Position numbers and translations under genes: made by a program. The notes under the pieces were generated by a model, which did not search any database, was not told the DNA's origin, and saw only the letters and a list, made by a program, of their open reading frames with translations. From Chloroflexota bacterium (GTDB lineage: Bacteria > Chloroflexota > Anaerolineae > UBA4142 > SHND01), in contig JAKOPZ010000152.1 in the NCBI GenBank assembly GCA_029778615.1, positions 1 to 64,000 of the forward strand: DNA of 64,000 nucleotides, read 5' to 3'. Positions 50,654 through 59,656 of this stretch are shown here, piece by piece. Positions within the stretch are counted from its first letter, which is position 1. Every line of letters begins with the position of its first letter.

Positions 50654-51721
50654 TTACAAATATTTTTTTGCATTTCGCGCTTTGAGCTCATCCACAATTT
50701 TTTTCACATCTTGTGCGCGGTCTTTGGCGCAAATCAAGAGCGCGTCCTCTGTATCCACCACAATCACGTTTTCCAGCCCGATGGTCGCAACCAACCGCTT
50801 GTGGCTGTAAATCAGCGAGGCAGTCGTGTCTACGCCGATGTGGTTGCCCTGCACCGCGTTGCCTGCATCGTCGCGCGCCATCAAATCGTACAGCGCCGCC
50901 CAACTGCCGACATCATTCCAGCCCGCATCGAGGGGCAGCATTGCGACGTGTTCGGCTTTTTCCATGATGCCGTAATCAATCGTCTCGTTCGGCAGCCCCT
51001 TCCAGTCTTGTTGAAACGAAGGCGCGTCGAGTCCGCGCTGAACAAGCGTTTCCATCTGCTTGAGCGTGTCGGGCATGTGCCGCGAAAATTCTTGGAGAAT
51101 TTTATCGCCGCGCCAGATAAAAATCCCACTGTTCCAAAAATGCTCGCCGCTCGCCACAAATTTTTCCGCCGTCTCCAAATTCGGTTTTTCGAGAAAACGC
51201 CGCACGCGAAAAACATTCATCCCGTTCGCGTCGCCCAACGCTTCGCCCGCATGGATGTAACCGTAACCCGTTTCGGGAAACGCGGGCGTGATGCCGAGCG
51301 TGACCAAAAAATTTTGGTCTGCCGTTTGCGCGGCGGCAGCGAGCGCGCGGCGAAAGAGTTCGCCGTTGGGTATCACGTGGTCGGCAGGCAGAATGAACGT
51401 AATGGCATCGGGGTCGCGTTCGCGCAGTAACAGCGCGGCGAGCGCGACGGGCGGCGCGGTGCCGCGCCCTTCGGGTTCGCCAATGATTTGTGCTTTGGGC
51501 ACGTACGGCAGCTGCGCGTGAACATCGTCCACATAGCGCCAGCTGGTAATGACAAAAACGTTTTCTTCCGGCACGAGCGGCACAATGCGGTCATACGTCT
51601 CTTGAAGCATCGTCCGTTCGGAAACGAGGTCGAGAAACTGTTTGGGATGGTCTTGGCGGCTGCGGGGCCAGAGCCGTGTGCCCGAGCCGCCTGCGAGAAT
51701 GATGGCATAGAGGTGAGACAT
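50654..51721 (-). CDS. manC: Mannose-1-phosphate guanylyltransferase
   Basis: A 355-residue cytoplasmic nucleotidyltransferase that makes GDP-mannose from mannose-1-phosphate and GTP. Signature: LAGGSGTRLWPRSRQDHPKQ (about 9-28), then EPEGRGTAPP (about 82-91), FILPADHVI, RFLEKPN, FWNSGIFIW and PLDAGWNDVGSWAA. The GDP-mannose pyrophosphorylase type without the C-terminal isomerase domain (about 350 rather than 480 residues). It supplies glycan synthesis and may serve the ABC-2 exporter type seen at 29731. ATG 51721. It follows the injection-system genes on the same strand but is functionally separate. Confidence 0.95.
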   Translation of the reverse strand: MSHLYAIILAGGSGTRLWPRSRQDHPKQFLDLVSERTMLQETYDRIVPLVPEENVFVITSWRYVDDVHAQLPYVPKAQIIGEPEGRGTAPPVALAALLLRERDPDAITFILPADHVIPNGELFRRALAAAAQTADQNFLVTLGITPAFPETGYGYIHAGEALGDANGMNVFRVRRFLEKPNLETAEKFVASGEHFWNSGIFIWRGDKILQEFSRHMPDTLKQMETLVQRGLDAPSFQQDWKGLPNETIDYGIMEKAEHVAMLPLDAGWNDVGSWAALYDLMARDDAGNAVQGNHIGVDTTASLIYSHKRLVATIGLENVIVVDTEDALLICAKDRAQDVKKIVDELKARNAKKYL

Positions 51722-51787
51722 TACGCGAATTATACACTCGTTCCTTGTATCATCGGTTGGCGGAAGGGATGCTCCTGTTCCATCTTG

Positions 51788-54199
51788 TTACCGCGCCGTG
51801 AACGGTATGACAAAATTCTCTCCCGCCGCGTTGTCGTAATTTCCATCCAAGAGCGAACCGTCATCCACCGCGCGCACGGCGGGCGCATCCGCTTCGTCGC
51901 TTGCCAGAACGACGAGGCGATAATTCCCCTCGACAAAAATTTGCGGGTCGCGCGCGCGATATTGTACGGTCTGCTCATCGCGCATGTGTACTTCACTGCC
52001 GATTCGCACAGGCACGCGTCCGCCCAACCGTTCCACGCGCACGCTCGACGCATCCGTGCCGACTTCCAATCCTTCGCGGCGCACGGGACGATTGAATTCA
52101 ATTTCAATCACGTTCACATTTTCGCTCACTTTGAAATCAACATTGGCTGGAATCGGCGGCAGATTCAAAACGCCCGCGCTGCTCGGCGCGCCTGCAACGG
52201 TGAGAAAGGTGACGCGTGTGATTTGCAATGGTTTCGCGGGCGCCTCGCGGCGTCCGAGATAAAACCAACTTTCAAAATCGCTTCCGCGCGCGCCGTCGCC
52301 CGACGGAAATTGCAGACCGATGCGCGTTTTTTTCAATTCGCTTCCGCTCGCGGGAATGCCGAACGCTTGTCCATCCAGATAAAGACGCTTGCCGCTTTGC
52401 TCGCTCCAAATTGTGCGCCCCATCAATTTTACGCGCACGCGCACCAACGCGCGCGCGGTGAGGGTTGCCAACCGTTCGCGCGCGTTGGCGCTCGGCTGCC
52501 AAACAATCACATTCGGGTCGCCGAAGGAACGGACAATTTCTCCATCCAACACCACTTGCAAACTGAAAAAGGTGGACGACGCGTTTTCTGCGAGCGAGGT
52601 TGCTTCCAGTGTAACAATAACGTTTGCTTCGTCCACCGAACGCGGGTCGGGCGGCGCGTTCGTTTGAATCACCAGCCCTTGCTGTAAAAATGTTCCGATA
52701 TCAAACACATCGTCGTTCAACCAATTTGTATTGGTTACATGGAACGCGTCCACTGCGACGGTGCCGCCAACTTCGGTCAGCGGCGGAAACAATTTGCGGC
52801 AGTCTTCGACAATTTCCAAACGTTCGCGTTGAAACTGCGCGAGCGCGAGGCGGCAGTAGTGATGTTGAATTCCGCGCGGCGGCTGTGGAATTGGTGAGGT
52901 GTTTGGAATTTCAAACGGCGCCCATTCGATTTCGCCCGTCGCGGTGCGCGCGGGAATTTGCCAATAATCGCCCGTGCGATACGCGCCTTCCGCAAATTGA
53001 ATTTGAATGCCGCCTTCGAGTTCCAGCCACTCGTTCGAAATTGGCACCGCACCCGCCGTGTCCCACCGCCGTAATTTTGCATGACGCGTCGCGTCATAAT
53101 TCAATGTAGGCGCGCTCTTTAATTTGATGACGCGCGTCGCCGCGTTCACCTCTTGAATCTGAATCAATTCGCCGGGCAAGCCGTTCAATTCCAACGCGTC
53201 GTCAATCACTTCGACAAATTGCCCGTTCGCAAAACCCAACACATCGTCGGGACCCACATCGCGCACGGTGATTTCTTGTCCGCTGATTTTTTCAATCAAC
53301 GTCACCACCGTGCCGTTATCGCGTGATGCTTTGAACGTCACATTTTTCGCGCCCGTTTTGAAATTGCCGCCGTCGTGAATTTCGACGCGATACAATTGAT
53401 TTTCCAAACGCTGATACCCCGCGCTCGGCGGCAAGAGACATGGATTGTCCTCATCGCTCGGCGGAACGGTGCGCGCGTTCAAAAGGGCGTTGCGCGGCGC
53501 AGTAAGTTCATTCCATTCTTTGAATTCACTCGCGCACGACATGCCGCCGCATTCTTCCGCGAGGCGGCGATTCACTTCATCCAATTTTTTCTGAACGGAC
53601 GCTTTGCGCGCGTCGCTGGCTCCCGCTTCCTCCAGCTTCTTCATCGTCTCGTTCAAATTGTTTTGCGTCGCGCGCAGTTCCGCGCAATTTTCGGAATCTT
53701 GCTTTTTCGCTTTCACCGGCAGCACGCGCACTTGCCAAACAATTTTTGCGCGCGTCGTCGTATCGGGACCGCCGAGCGCGACTTCCCGAAGCAGCGGGTC
53801 GTCGAGCGCGGTAATGTGCCGTTCCCATACGTCGAGATAGACGATGCCGCTTTCGGTTTTCGCGTTTTTCAAAATTCCCAAAATGTCGGGCGCGTTCGGC
53901 AAATCGGGCTGCGCGTCATACGCGACCTGCGCGTCGCTCTCGACGAGAATGCCGTCCACGTAAAAACGCCCTTTGCCAATCGCAAGCGATTTTCCATCGC
54001 TCGTTATGGCAAAGCCCGCGTCGTGTACGGGTGCGCCGCACGCGCCGATGACATCATACGCAGTCGTCGTATCGCGATGCGTGTCAATCGCCGCTTGCTC
54101 GTTCCAATCCGCGTCGGTCTGCACGCGTCCCTGCTGCATCAACACGCGCGAATAATGTTTTTTCGGGTCAAAGGTATCGCGACTAAAATCGCCTTTCAT
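51788..54199 (-). CDS. DUF6519-family protein of the contractile injection cluster
   Basis: An 803-residue protein. The N-terminus MKGDFSRDTFDPKKHYSRVL, then MQQGRVQTDADWNEQAAI, is the DUF6519 signature found in phage-tail-like injection clusters. A charged coiled coil (about 165-225) is followed by long beta-rich regions, and the C-terminus (about 690-800) looks Ig-like (FKVSENVNVIEIEFNRPVRR). No signal peptide or membrane helix. The large, modular, beta-rich build suits a surface or fibre component of the particle (inference). It is last in the minus-strand order of the cluster, after the tail protein I-like gene and a palindrome. Confidence 0.8.
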   Translation of the reverse strand: MKGDFSRDTFDPKKHYSRVLMQQGRVQTDADWNEQAAIDTHRDTTTAYDVIGACGAPVHDAGFAITSDGKSLAIGKGRFYVDGILVESDAQVAYDAQPDLPNAPDILGILKNAKTESGIVYLDVWERHITALDDPLLREVALGGPDTTTRAKIVWQVRVLPVKAKKQDSENCAELRATQNNLNETMKKLEEAGASDARKASVQKKLDEVNRRLAEECGGMSCASEFKEWNELTAPRNALLNARTVPPSDEDNPCLLPPSAGYQRLENQLYRVEIHDGGNFKTGAKNVTFKASRDNGTVVTLIEKISGQEITVRDVGPDDVLGFANGQFVEVIDDALELNGLPGELIQIQEVNAATRVIKLKSAPTLNYDATRHAKLRRWDTAGAVPISNEWLELEGGIQIQFAEGAYRTGDYWQIPARTATGEIEWAPFEIPNTSPIPQPPRGIQHHYCRLALAQFQRERLEIVEDCRKLFPPLTEVGGTVAVDAFHVTNTNWLNDDVFDIGTFLQQGLVIQTNAPPDPRSVDEANVIVTLEATSLAENASSTFFSLQVVLDGEIVRSFGDPNVIVWQPSANARERLATLTARALVRVRVKLMGRTIWSEQSGKRLYLDGQAFGIPASGSELKKTRIGLQFPSGDGARGSDFESWFYLGRREAPAKPLQITRVTFLTVAGAPSSAGVLNLPPIPANVDFKVSENVNVIEIEFNRPVRREGLEVGTDASSVRVERLGGRVPVRIGSEVHMRDEQTVQYRARDPQIFVEGNYRLVVLASDEADAPAVRAVDDGSLLDGNYDNAAGENFVIPFTAR

Positions 54200-54203
54200 A
54201 GGA

Positions 54204-54267
54204 ATTGGAGATTAGAGACTAGAGATTGGAGACTCGAATGGCAGTCTCCAGTCTCTAGTCTCCAGTC
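54204..54267. repeat. Word-repeat palindrome (GAGATTAGAGACT/AGTCTCTAGTCTCC)
   Basis: GGAGATTAGAGACTAGAGAT and GGAGACT words are mirrored by AGTCTCCAGTCTCTAGTCTCC. It fills the gap between two injection-system genes. The same words recur at 59556-59656 and in trace form inside the gp25 gene. Confidence 0.8.
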
Positions 54268-56295
54268 TTATGATTTATAAAAAATTCCTGCGTCCAAACC
54301 GAACCGCAGATATTCATCAAGCCGCGTGCGCAAATTGGATTCGCGCTGCGGCTGATACAAATCGTGAAATGCGCCCATCTCGGCAGCATCATCCGCGCCC
54401 GCGCGAATTTCTAGCGCGGCGCGTTGACTTAATTGACAGTACGTGGCGTCACCATAACGGAGCGAGTTAAACTGCGGATGCACGCGCGCTTGGTCGGATG
54501 GTTTCGTCGGTTGACAGCGATAGCGGCGCGGCGTTTGCGAAAAGAACGGCACGTACGAAAAACGCACGCAGCCCGCTTGCTTGCGCGCCGAAATCACGGG
54601 CGCGTTCCACACGTCGCCTTCCGCAAGCCGCGCGAGAAAAATCGAGTTGGACGCGAGTTCCATTTCGCGCGTGTGAATTTTGCCGATGACGGTAGAGTTT
54701 TTGATTGTGATGGGCGCACCCGCGCTTTCGCCATCCAACGCGGAATAGGCGACACGCGTTTCGTCGGTCGCATCCACGATGCTGTTTGTGATGACGACGC
54801 GCGCGCTTTCGACAACGCGCAATGCGCCGACGATGCAGCGGTCCATTTCAATCACCGCATTCGGCGCGTCCACAATCAAACTCGCCGCGTCGGGCGAAAC
54901 GGGCGCGCCGTTCGTATCGAGCGTTTGCCCCGGCACGAGCGTACAGTGACGCAAACGCAGTGTGCCAAAATTTCCCGAAACGTGCAGGGTTCCCCCGCTG
55001 ACGAGAAAACCGTTCAACGTCACTTGCGCGCTTGCATCTCCTTTGACAAGCAAATCGCCGCCGAGCGCGAGGTGCGGACGCGTGTGATTCGCCGCGCGCA
55101 GTTCGAGATTTGTATTCGCGGGAACATTCAACGAAAGCGTTTCGGCATACCGCGCGCTGTCTCCGATTTCCACCGCGCCGCTTTCCATCAGCGCGTCGAG
55201 CGCGTTTTGAATCGAATCGCCATCATTCACCGTTTGCGCGACGGACAACGCATCGTCAAACGAGTCCGCGCGATTGTATTCGCCGCCGCCCATGTCCGCG
55301 CTGAATCCGTAATGGTACGACACGACGACGGAATCGGGCGCGGCGTCGCTCGTGTTGAACGCAACGCGTCCGAGTGCGGGGTCAACCGCAATTTTTCCCG
55401 CATCGGGTTCATGTCCCCACACGCCATTCGCATCCGACAAATCGCACACGACAATTTGCGACGCGTCCACGTCCGCACCATTCACACGCAAGAAAAAATT
55501 CTGGTCGCGTCCGTAAAATTCCGCGAGCGATTCATTTAGCACGCGCCGCGAAATGGGCAAAGGCACATTGCGTGGCGTTGCGAGGCTTGTCCCGAGCGCA
55601 GTCGAGGGATGGATAATTTCTTTTTCGGTTTCGGGACGATTGAACAGCGGCGTGTTGCTGCCGAGCGGGCTGAAAAGGAAGCGATGCGCGTCGAGTTGAA
55701 ACGCGGGCGAATTGGTGAGCGGATACGCGTGCAACCGAAAAAGAAAAATGCCGATGTTGGGAATATTGTATTTGCCGCGTTGGCTTGAAATGTTTCGTAC
55801 GTCGAGCGTGTGCGCGGTGGTTTCAAACGCCGTGTTCAAGCGTTCGAGCGGTTCCCATTTTCGCAAGTCCGGCGTGACGATGGCGCGCGGGCGAATGTGA
55901 TTCATGTACTGCGTCGTCGCGAGCAATTGAAAAAATTCCACCACGCGCGCATCCCAACCCGTCACATCGCGCGCGAGTTGTTCGAGCACCGACGCGGTAC
56001 CTTTGCGGCGACGATACGCAATCGTATTCGCGACTTCGGCGCGCGGGCTGCTGATTTGAGGAACGACGCCGTGCAGCGCGCGATAACCAATCAAATCGCC
56101 AATGTACGGGACAACCCAATCCGCGCTCGTTTCGATGAATTGGTCGTCGTACAACTGTGCGAGATTTTCTTCGAGAGCCGCAACGTGTTCCGCAATCACC
56201 GCGAGCAGCGCGCGCAAAGGTTCGCCGCGTTCCGCATCGCGCAGGCGATACACGGCAGGCAAAAGATTGTAGAGACGGTCTGCTGCGTCAGTCAT
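54268..56295 (-). CDS. Phage tail protein I-like baseplate protein with beta-helix C-terminus
   Basis: A 675-residue protein. The first 200 residues resemble tail protein I/gpI-like components of tail-type particles: RLYNLLPAVYRLRDAERGEP (7-26), DDQFIETSADWVVPYIGDLI, RRRKGTASVLEQLARDVTGW. From about 355 the sequence becomes a right-handed beta-helix-like array (GDSIQNALDALMESGAVEIG and later ITNSIVDATDE, ITIKNSTVIG). gpI links the baseplate wedge to fibres, and a beta-helix tail could be the adhesive part. Longer than plain gpI because of the helix. ATG 56295, 8 bases from the upstream SRPBCC stop on this strand. Confidence 0.82.
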   Translation of the reverse strand: MTDAADRLYNLLPAVYRLRDAERGEPLRALLAVIAEHVAALEENLAQLYDDQFIETSADWVVPYIGDLIGYRALHGVVPQISSPRAEVANTIAYRRRKGTASVLEQLARDVTGWDARVVEFFQLLATTQYMNHIRPRAIVTPDLRKWEPLERLNTAFETTAHTLDVRNISSQRGKYNIPNIGIFLFRLHAYPLTNSPAFQLDAHRFLFSPLGSNTPLFNRPETEKEIIHPSTALGTSLATPRNVPLPISRRVLNESLAEFYGRDQNFFLRVNGADVDASQIVVCDLSDANGVWGHEPDAGKIAVDPALGRVAFNTSDAAPDSVVVSYHYGFSADMGGGEYNRADSFDDALSVAQTVNDGDSIQNALDALMESGAVEIGDSARYAETLSLNVPANTNLELRAANHTRPHLALGGDLLVKGDASAQVTLNGFLVSGGTLHVSGNFGTLRLRHCTLVPGQTLDTNGAPVSPDAASLIVDAPNAVIEMDRCIVGALRVVESARVVITNSIVDATDETRVAYSALDGESAGAPITIKNSTVIGKIHTREMELASNSIFLARLAEGDVWNAPVISARKQAGCVRFSYVPFFSQTPRRYRCQPTKPSDQARVHPQFNSLRYGDATYCQLSQRAALEIRAGADDAAEMGAFHDLYQPQRESNLRTRLDEYLRFGLDAGIFYKS

Positions 56296-56302
56296 TTTTT
56301 TG

Positions 56303-56734
56303 TCATTCTGCTTCGAGCAATTTTTTCATGCTGTCGAGCACCACGTTCCAATTTTGTTCCGAATGTTTCGCCGCCTCTTCCGTCGCGTTGTTGTCTTGAA
56401 TTATTGTGATGCGCGTGCCGTCGCCTTCGGGCGCTAATTCGTAGCGCACGGTGCTGTAGTTTTCCGGTTCATCAGGGACTCCAGAGAACGCGCTCCAGTA
56501 CGTCGAGACGAGCAGTTTTTCGGGCGCGACGCTTACAATCTGTCCTTTGTCTTCGTACGGCTTGCCTTCCCATACGCCTTTGTACGTGATGGGGCTGCCG
56601 ACCTTCCAATCGGTTATCACCTGCGTCCCAAATAGATATTGCTTGATGAGTTCGGGGTCGGTCAGCGCTTTCCACACGTGCGACGCGGACGCATTGATAA
56701 CGGTCGTCGCTTTGGCGACAAATCCTTTGTTCAT
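56303..56734 (-). CDS. SRPBCC/AHSA1-like protein inserted in the injection cluster
   Basis: A 143-residue START-like domain: ATTVINASASHVWKALTDPE (about 8-27), LFGTQVITDWKVGSPITYKG, and a C-terminal long helix (SEQNWNVVLDSMKKLLEA). AHSA1-like proteins bind hydrophobic ligands or interact with chaperones. It is not a known injection-system part, so it may be a passenger or an accessory. The start is ATG 56734, with ribosome site CAGGAGCG. That site lies in one of two 12-base direct repeats that flank a transposon-like element directly upstream. Confidence 0.85.
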   Translation of the reverse strand: MNKGFVAKATTVINASASHVWKALTDPELIKQYLFGTQVITDWKVGSPITYKGVWEGKPYEDKGQIVSVAPEKLLVSTYWSAFSGVPDEPENYSTVRYELAPEGDGTRITIIQDNNATEEAAKHSEQNWNVVLDSMKKLLEAE

Positions 56735-56752
56735 ATTGACGCTCCTGAAAAT

Positions 56753-56904
56753 AAGGCGACTGCAAAGTCCCTTGACAAGGATATGTGATTTCGAACCCCT
56801 CAATCCTTCGGGGTAAACTCTGTGAGAAATCTCGTTTGTCACGAAAGGTTGAGATTTCTCGCATCCGCTCGAAATGACAATTGGCGCGACTTTGCAGTTG
56901 CCTT
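56753..56904. mobile_element. MITE-like element with 12-bp flanking direct repeat
   Basis: A 152-bp element bounded by AAGGCGACTGCAAAG and CTTTGCAGTTGCCTT (14 of 15 complementary). It is flanked immediately by the direct repeat GCTCCTGAAAAT at 56741-56752 and 56905-56916, which reads as a target-site duplication. The interior contains copy 3 of the dispersed palindrome (56785-56878). There is no open frame for a transposase. The duplicated target includes the AGGAG of the SRPBCC gene. Confidence 0.75.
56785..56878. repeat. Dispersed palindromic repeat, copy 3
   Basis: GTGATTTCGA and TCGAAATGAC ends, with the shared core CCTTCGGGGTAAACTCTGTG and GAGAAATCTC/GAGATTTCTC. It is nested inside the MITE-like element. 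Confidence 0.85.
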
Positions 56905-56997
56905 GCTCCTGAAAATGAACTCTAGCAACGAATTGATTCGTTATCCAAACATCGCAAATTGCGAATTCGCGCTGCCCAATTGGTATTGAACAGTGCG

Positions 56998-59553
56998 TCA
57001 CGGCATGAGGTTCAATTCCAACGGACTCGCATCCAGCATCAACAATTCTGCCGCGTCCACATTGCCATCTGCACCCGCGCGCGGATACGCGGCAGCGAGT
57101 CGCGCGCGCAATCGTTTCGGTTCGCCGACGCGATAGAGTGCATTCACATCCACCCCGACGACACCTTGTACGGAATGCATGGCGGAAACAATTTGGCTCA
57201 ACGCGATGGGTTGTCCAAACGCGCGCGCGTCGAATGAAAATTCCGCGCGCAATGTTTGCTCGACCTGTTTCAGCACAATGTCCGATTCAAAATCCGAATC
57301 TATTTTTACACTCGCGTCGAGCGTGAACCGCGCGGGGCGAAAGGTTTGCACGCGCAGCGGCACGTACGGGTCGCCCGCGTTTTTCATCGCCGCGAGCAAA
57401 TTTTTGTACGTCGCGCTGTCTTGCGAAATCGTCGCGCCGTCCGCTCCCGCAATCGTGACGAATACGCCGCGCGTTTGTCCATCCCACGTCCACGTCGCCA
57501 ACGCCTTTGCAACGCCCGCGAACGAGCGCGCAAAGTCTTCGTAATCGCGTAAGGAAACAATTCGCCCCAATGTGAGTACTGTCAGCGGCGCATTCGCGCG
57601 CGCGCTCTTTAAGGTTTCGGCATCCGCGCCGCCGTTCGCTGCGAGCGGATTTGTCACCTCTTTGACGCCGAGTGGACGCGTGAGCAAGAGGCTCAATTGT
57701 CCCGCGTTCACGTTGCCCGCTTGACCAATGCCTTTGCGATATGTCGCGCGAAGGTTGCCTGTACCCGTCGGCGGACGCGCGCCCGTTTTTCCGTCGCCGA
57801 ATTGGACAGTTGTCTTGCCATCTTCGGAAACGCGCGTGACGAAAACGCGGTCGCGCGGATTTTTTTGAAAGAGCGTTTCGGTTTCATGCCAGCGCACATC
57901 ATTCACAAATACGTCGAGTGTGGACGCTGCGCCGTTTTCATTCGCCGCGCTGATGTACGTGAGCGGCGACTGCTTGAGCGTAAATTGTTGGTACGGTTTG
58001 CTCGCGTCGCCGCTGCCCAAAATTTCGCGCGTCGTTTCGCCGTGCGTCGCCAGCGCGACGTTTGCAGAAATGGTGACACTGCCGCGCAGATAGCGATGCT
58101 GGAGCGCGGTGGCAAGAATCACGCGCGTCACATCGTCGTCGCGTTCGGTGCGTTGAATCGTCACGCTTTCCGCGACGCGCGCGCCACTCTCGACATCTGT
58201 TCCCGAAACGAGCAGCGCTTGCCCCGCGCTCAAATCATCCACGCGTTGAGCGAGCGTGAACGCCGCGCCAAACAAATCGTCGGTAATCGGGCGCGCAACT
58301 TGCGCGAGTTCTTGACTTGCCGCGAACACGGTCACATTCCGCACATCGTTAAAGAGTTCGAGATTCTCGCCGCTCAATTCGACGCGCGTCACTTTACTGC
58401 TGATGCCGTATTCGGCGCGCGCCGCTTCGACCGCGCTGACGACGCGATAGACTTCGGTGTAACTCGGAAGCGCGAGAATGAGCCAGCTGCCCGCGACGAT
58501 GGACGGATACACTTGGTCGAGGTCAATCGTGTCGCGCTGACCTGCTGGCAGTCCGCGCTGCGCGGGCGTGTAAATGACAAAATCTTTCCATTCCGCTTTG
58601 TCGGCGGCAGTGAGGTCGCTCTCGTTTTTTCCCAGATAATTTGCTTTGGTCGAGTTCGCCAACAATCTCCAATCGGGCGCGTTGTAACCAAAGACATTCG
58701 CGCGCTGGCGCAACGCGTAAATTTTTGGCTGCGCGGCGGGTTTGACAAACGGTTTCGTCGAACCGAGCGGCTCGCGCCACGCAGCGCGCGTGCGGTTGTT
58801 TGCGGCGTCGCCGTCCACGCGTGTAATGCGGCGAAAATCCCACTGTTCGTTCCCCGAATTTTTTTCGCGTTCGCTGCCGAGAAACAACAGCACATCGCCT
58901 GCTTGAAGATTTGTATTCAATCCCTCGACATAAACGGCAGTGTCACCAAATTTGGGATAAACGAATTTGGTTTGCTGCGGCGTGAGCGCGTTCCACGCGC
59001 GGCGCGCGGTGATTTTTTCAATCGTCTCGAACGATTGCGCTTGCTCGCCGGGGCCGGGAATACTCTGCACGCGCGTTCCAATCTCAATCGTCGTGGATTC
59101 GGGCGCGCCGGGCGCGGTCTCGAGCGTGAACGCGAGATACGTACTCGCCGCGACGCCGGGACGCAATTTGTATCCGATAAGGCGCGCGAGTTCGCGCAGC
59201 GACAATCGCTCTGTTGCGGTGCGTAAATAATTTTCGTTCGCGATGCGTTCTTGATAAAACGTGAGAACGTCCGCAACCGTCGCCCACGCGTCGAGCAGCG
59301 CGATGGAAAAATCGTCGTCCTCGCGCGTTTTCAAATCGCGCAGCGCGGGCAGACCAATCGTCGTCAATGATGCGTCATCACGCATACTGCCTATCGAGTC
59401 GCGTGGTGCGTGATGACGCATCAGCGCGAGCAGCGATTCCTTGAAACGCGAATGTGTGCCGATGCGATACGCAATCGCGTTCAGCCCCGGACGATTAAAG
59501 AGTTGTGCGGGAATTTCCGCGCTCAAACCGTCACAGCAGTTGCAATTGTTCAT
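56998..59553 (-). CDS. Putative baseplate assembly protein, gpJ-like (second copy)
   Basis: An 851-residue protein of the putative baseplate assembly type. Near the N-terminus there is a Cys-rich MNNCNCCDG. AWATVADVLTFYQERIANEN (about 90-109) and LRELARLIGYKLRPGVAAST (about 118-137) match the wedge protein family. The C-terminus (about 560-850) holds the baseplate J part, with FGDGKTGARPPTGTGNLRAT (about 595-614) and ALATWTWDGQTRGVFVTIAG. gpJ forms the baseplate wedge that holds the spike before firing. It is paralogous in layout to the next gene upstream, 59657-62155. ATG 59553. Confidence 0.87.
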   Translation of the reverse strand: MNNCNCCDGLSAEIPAQLFNRPGLNAIAYRIGTHSRFKESLLALMRHHAPRDSIGSMRDDASLTTIGLPALRDLKTREDDDFSIALLDAWATVADVLTFYQERIANENYLRTATERLSLRELARLIGYKLRPGVAASTYLAFTLETAPGAPESTTIEIGTRVQSIPGPGEQAQSFETIEKITARRAWNALTPQQTKFVYPKFGDTAVYVEGLNTNLQAGDVLLFLGSEREKNSGNEQWDFRRITRVDGDAANNRTRAAWREPLGSTKPFVKPAAQPKIYALRQRANVFGYNAPDWRLLANSTKANYLGKNESDLTAADKAEWKDFVIYTPAQRGLPAGQRDTIDLDQVYPSIVAGSWLILALPSYTEVYRVVSAVEAARAEYGISSKVTRVELSGENLELFNDVRNVTVFAASQELAQVARPITDDLFGAAFTLAQRVDDLSAGQALLVSGTDVESGARVAESVTIQRTERDDDVTRVILATALQHRYLRGSVTISANVALATHGETTREILGSGDASKPYQQFTLKQSPLTYISAANENGAASTLDVFVNDVRWHETETLFQKNPRDRVFVTRVSEDGKTTVQFGDGKTGARPPTGTGNLRATYRKGIGQAGNVNAGQLSLLLTRPLGVKEVTNPLAANGGADAETLKSARANAPLTVLTLGRIVSLRDYEDFARSFAGVAKALATWTWDGQTRGVFVTIAGADGATISQDSATYKNLLAAMKNAGDPYVPLRVQTFRPARFTLDASVKIDSDFESDIVLKQVEQTLRAEFSFDARAFGQPIALSQIVSAMHSVQGVVGVDVNALYRVGEPKRLRARLAAAYPRAGADGNVDAAELLMLDASPLELNLMP

Positions 59554-59555
59554 AA

Positions 59556-59656
59556 AGATTGGAGATTAGAGACTAGAGATTGGAGACTGGGAAATTGTCA
59601 TTCCGAACGGTCCGATGATTACATCGGGTGAGGAATCTCCAGTCTCCAGTCTCCAA
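59556..59656. repeat. Word-repeat palindrome with partial dispersed repeat
   Basis: GGAGATTAGAGACTAGAGAT words and their complement CTCCAGTCTCCAGTCTCC surround a piece reading GTCATTCCGAACGGTCC, related to the ends of the dispersed palindromes. It lies between the two gpJ-like genes. Confidence 0.7.

Noticed and set aside
50318-52687. Long plus-strand frames over manC and the DUF6519 gene
   Set aside because: Antisense shadows; the minus-strand products are clear family members.
57697-59226. 509-codon plus-strand frame over the gpJ-like gene
   Set aside because: Antisense shadow: low-complexity Arg/Ala-rich translation, no start signals, opposite a well-supported baseplate gene.
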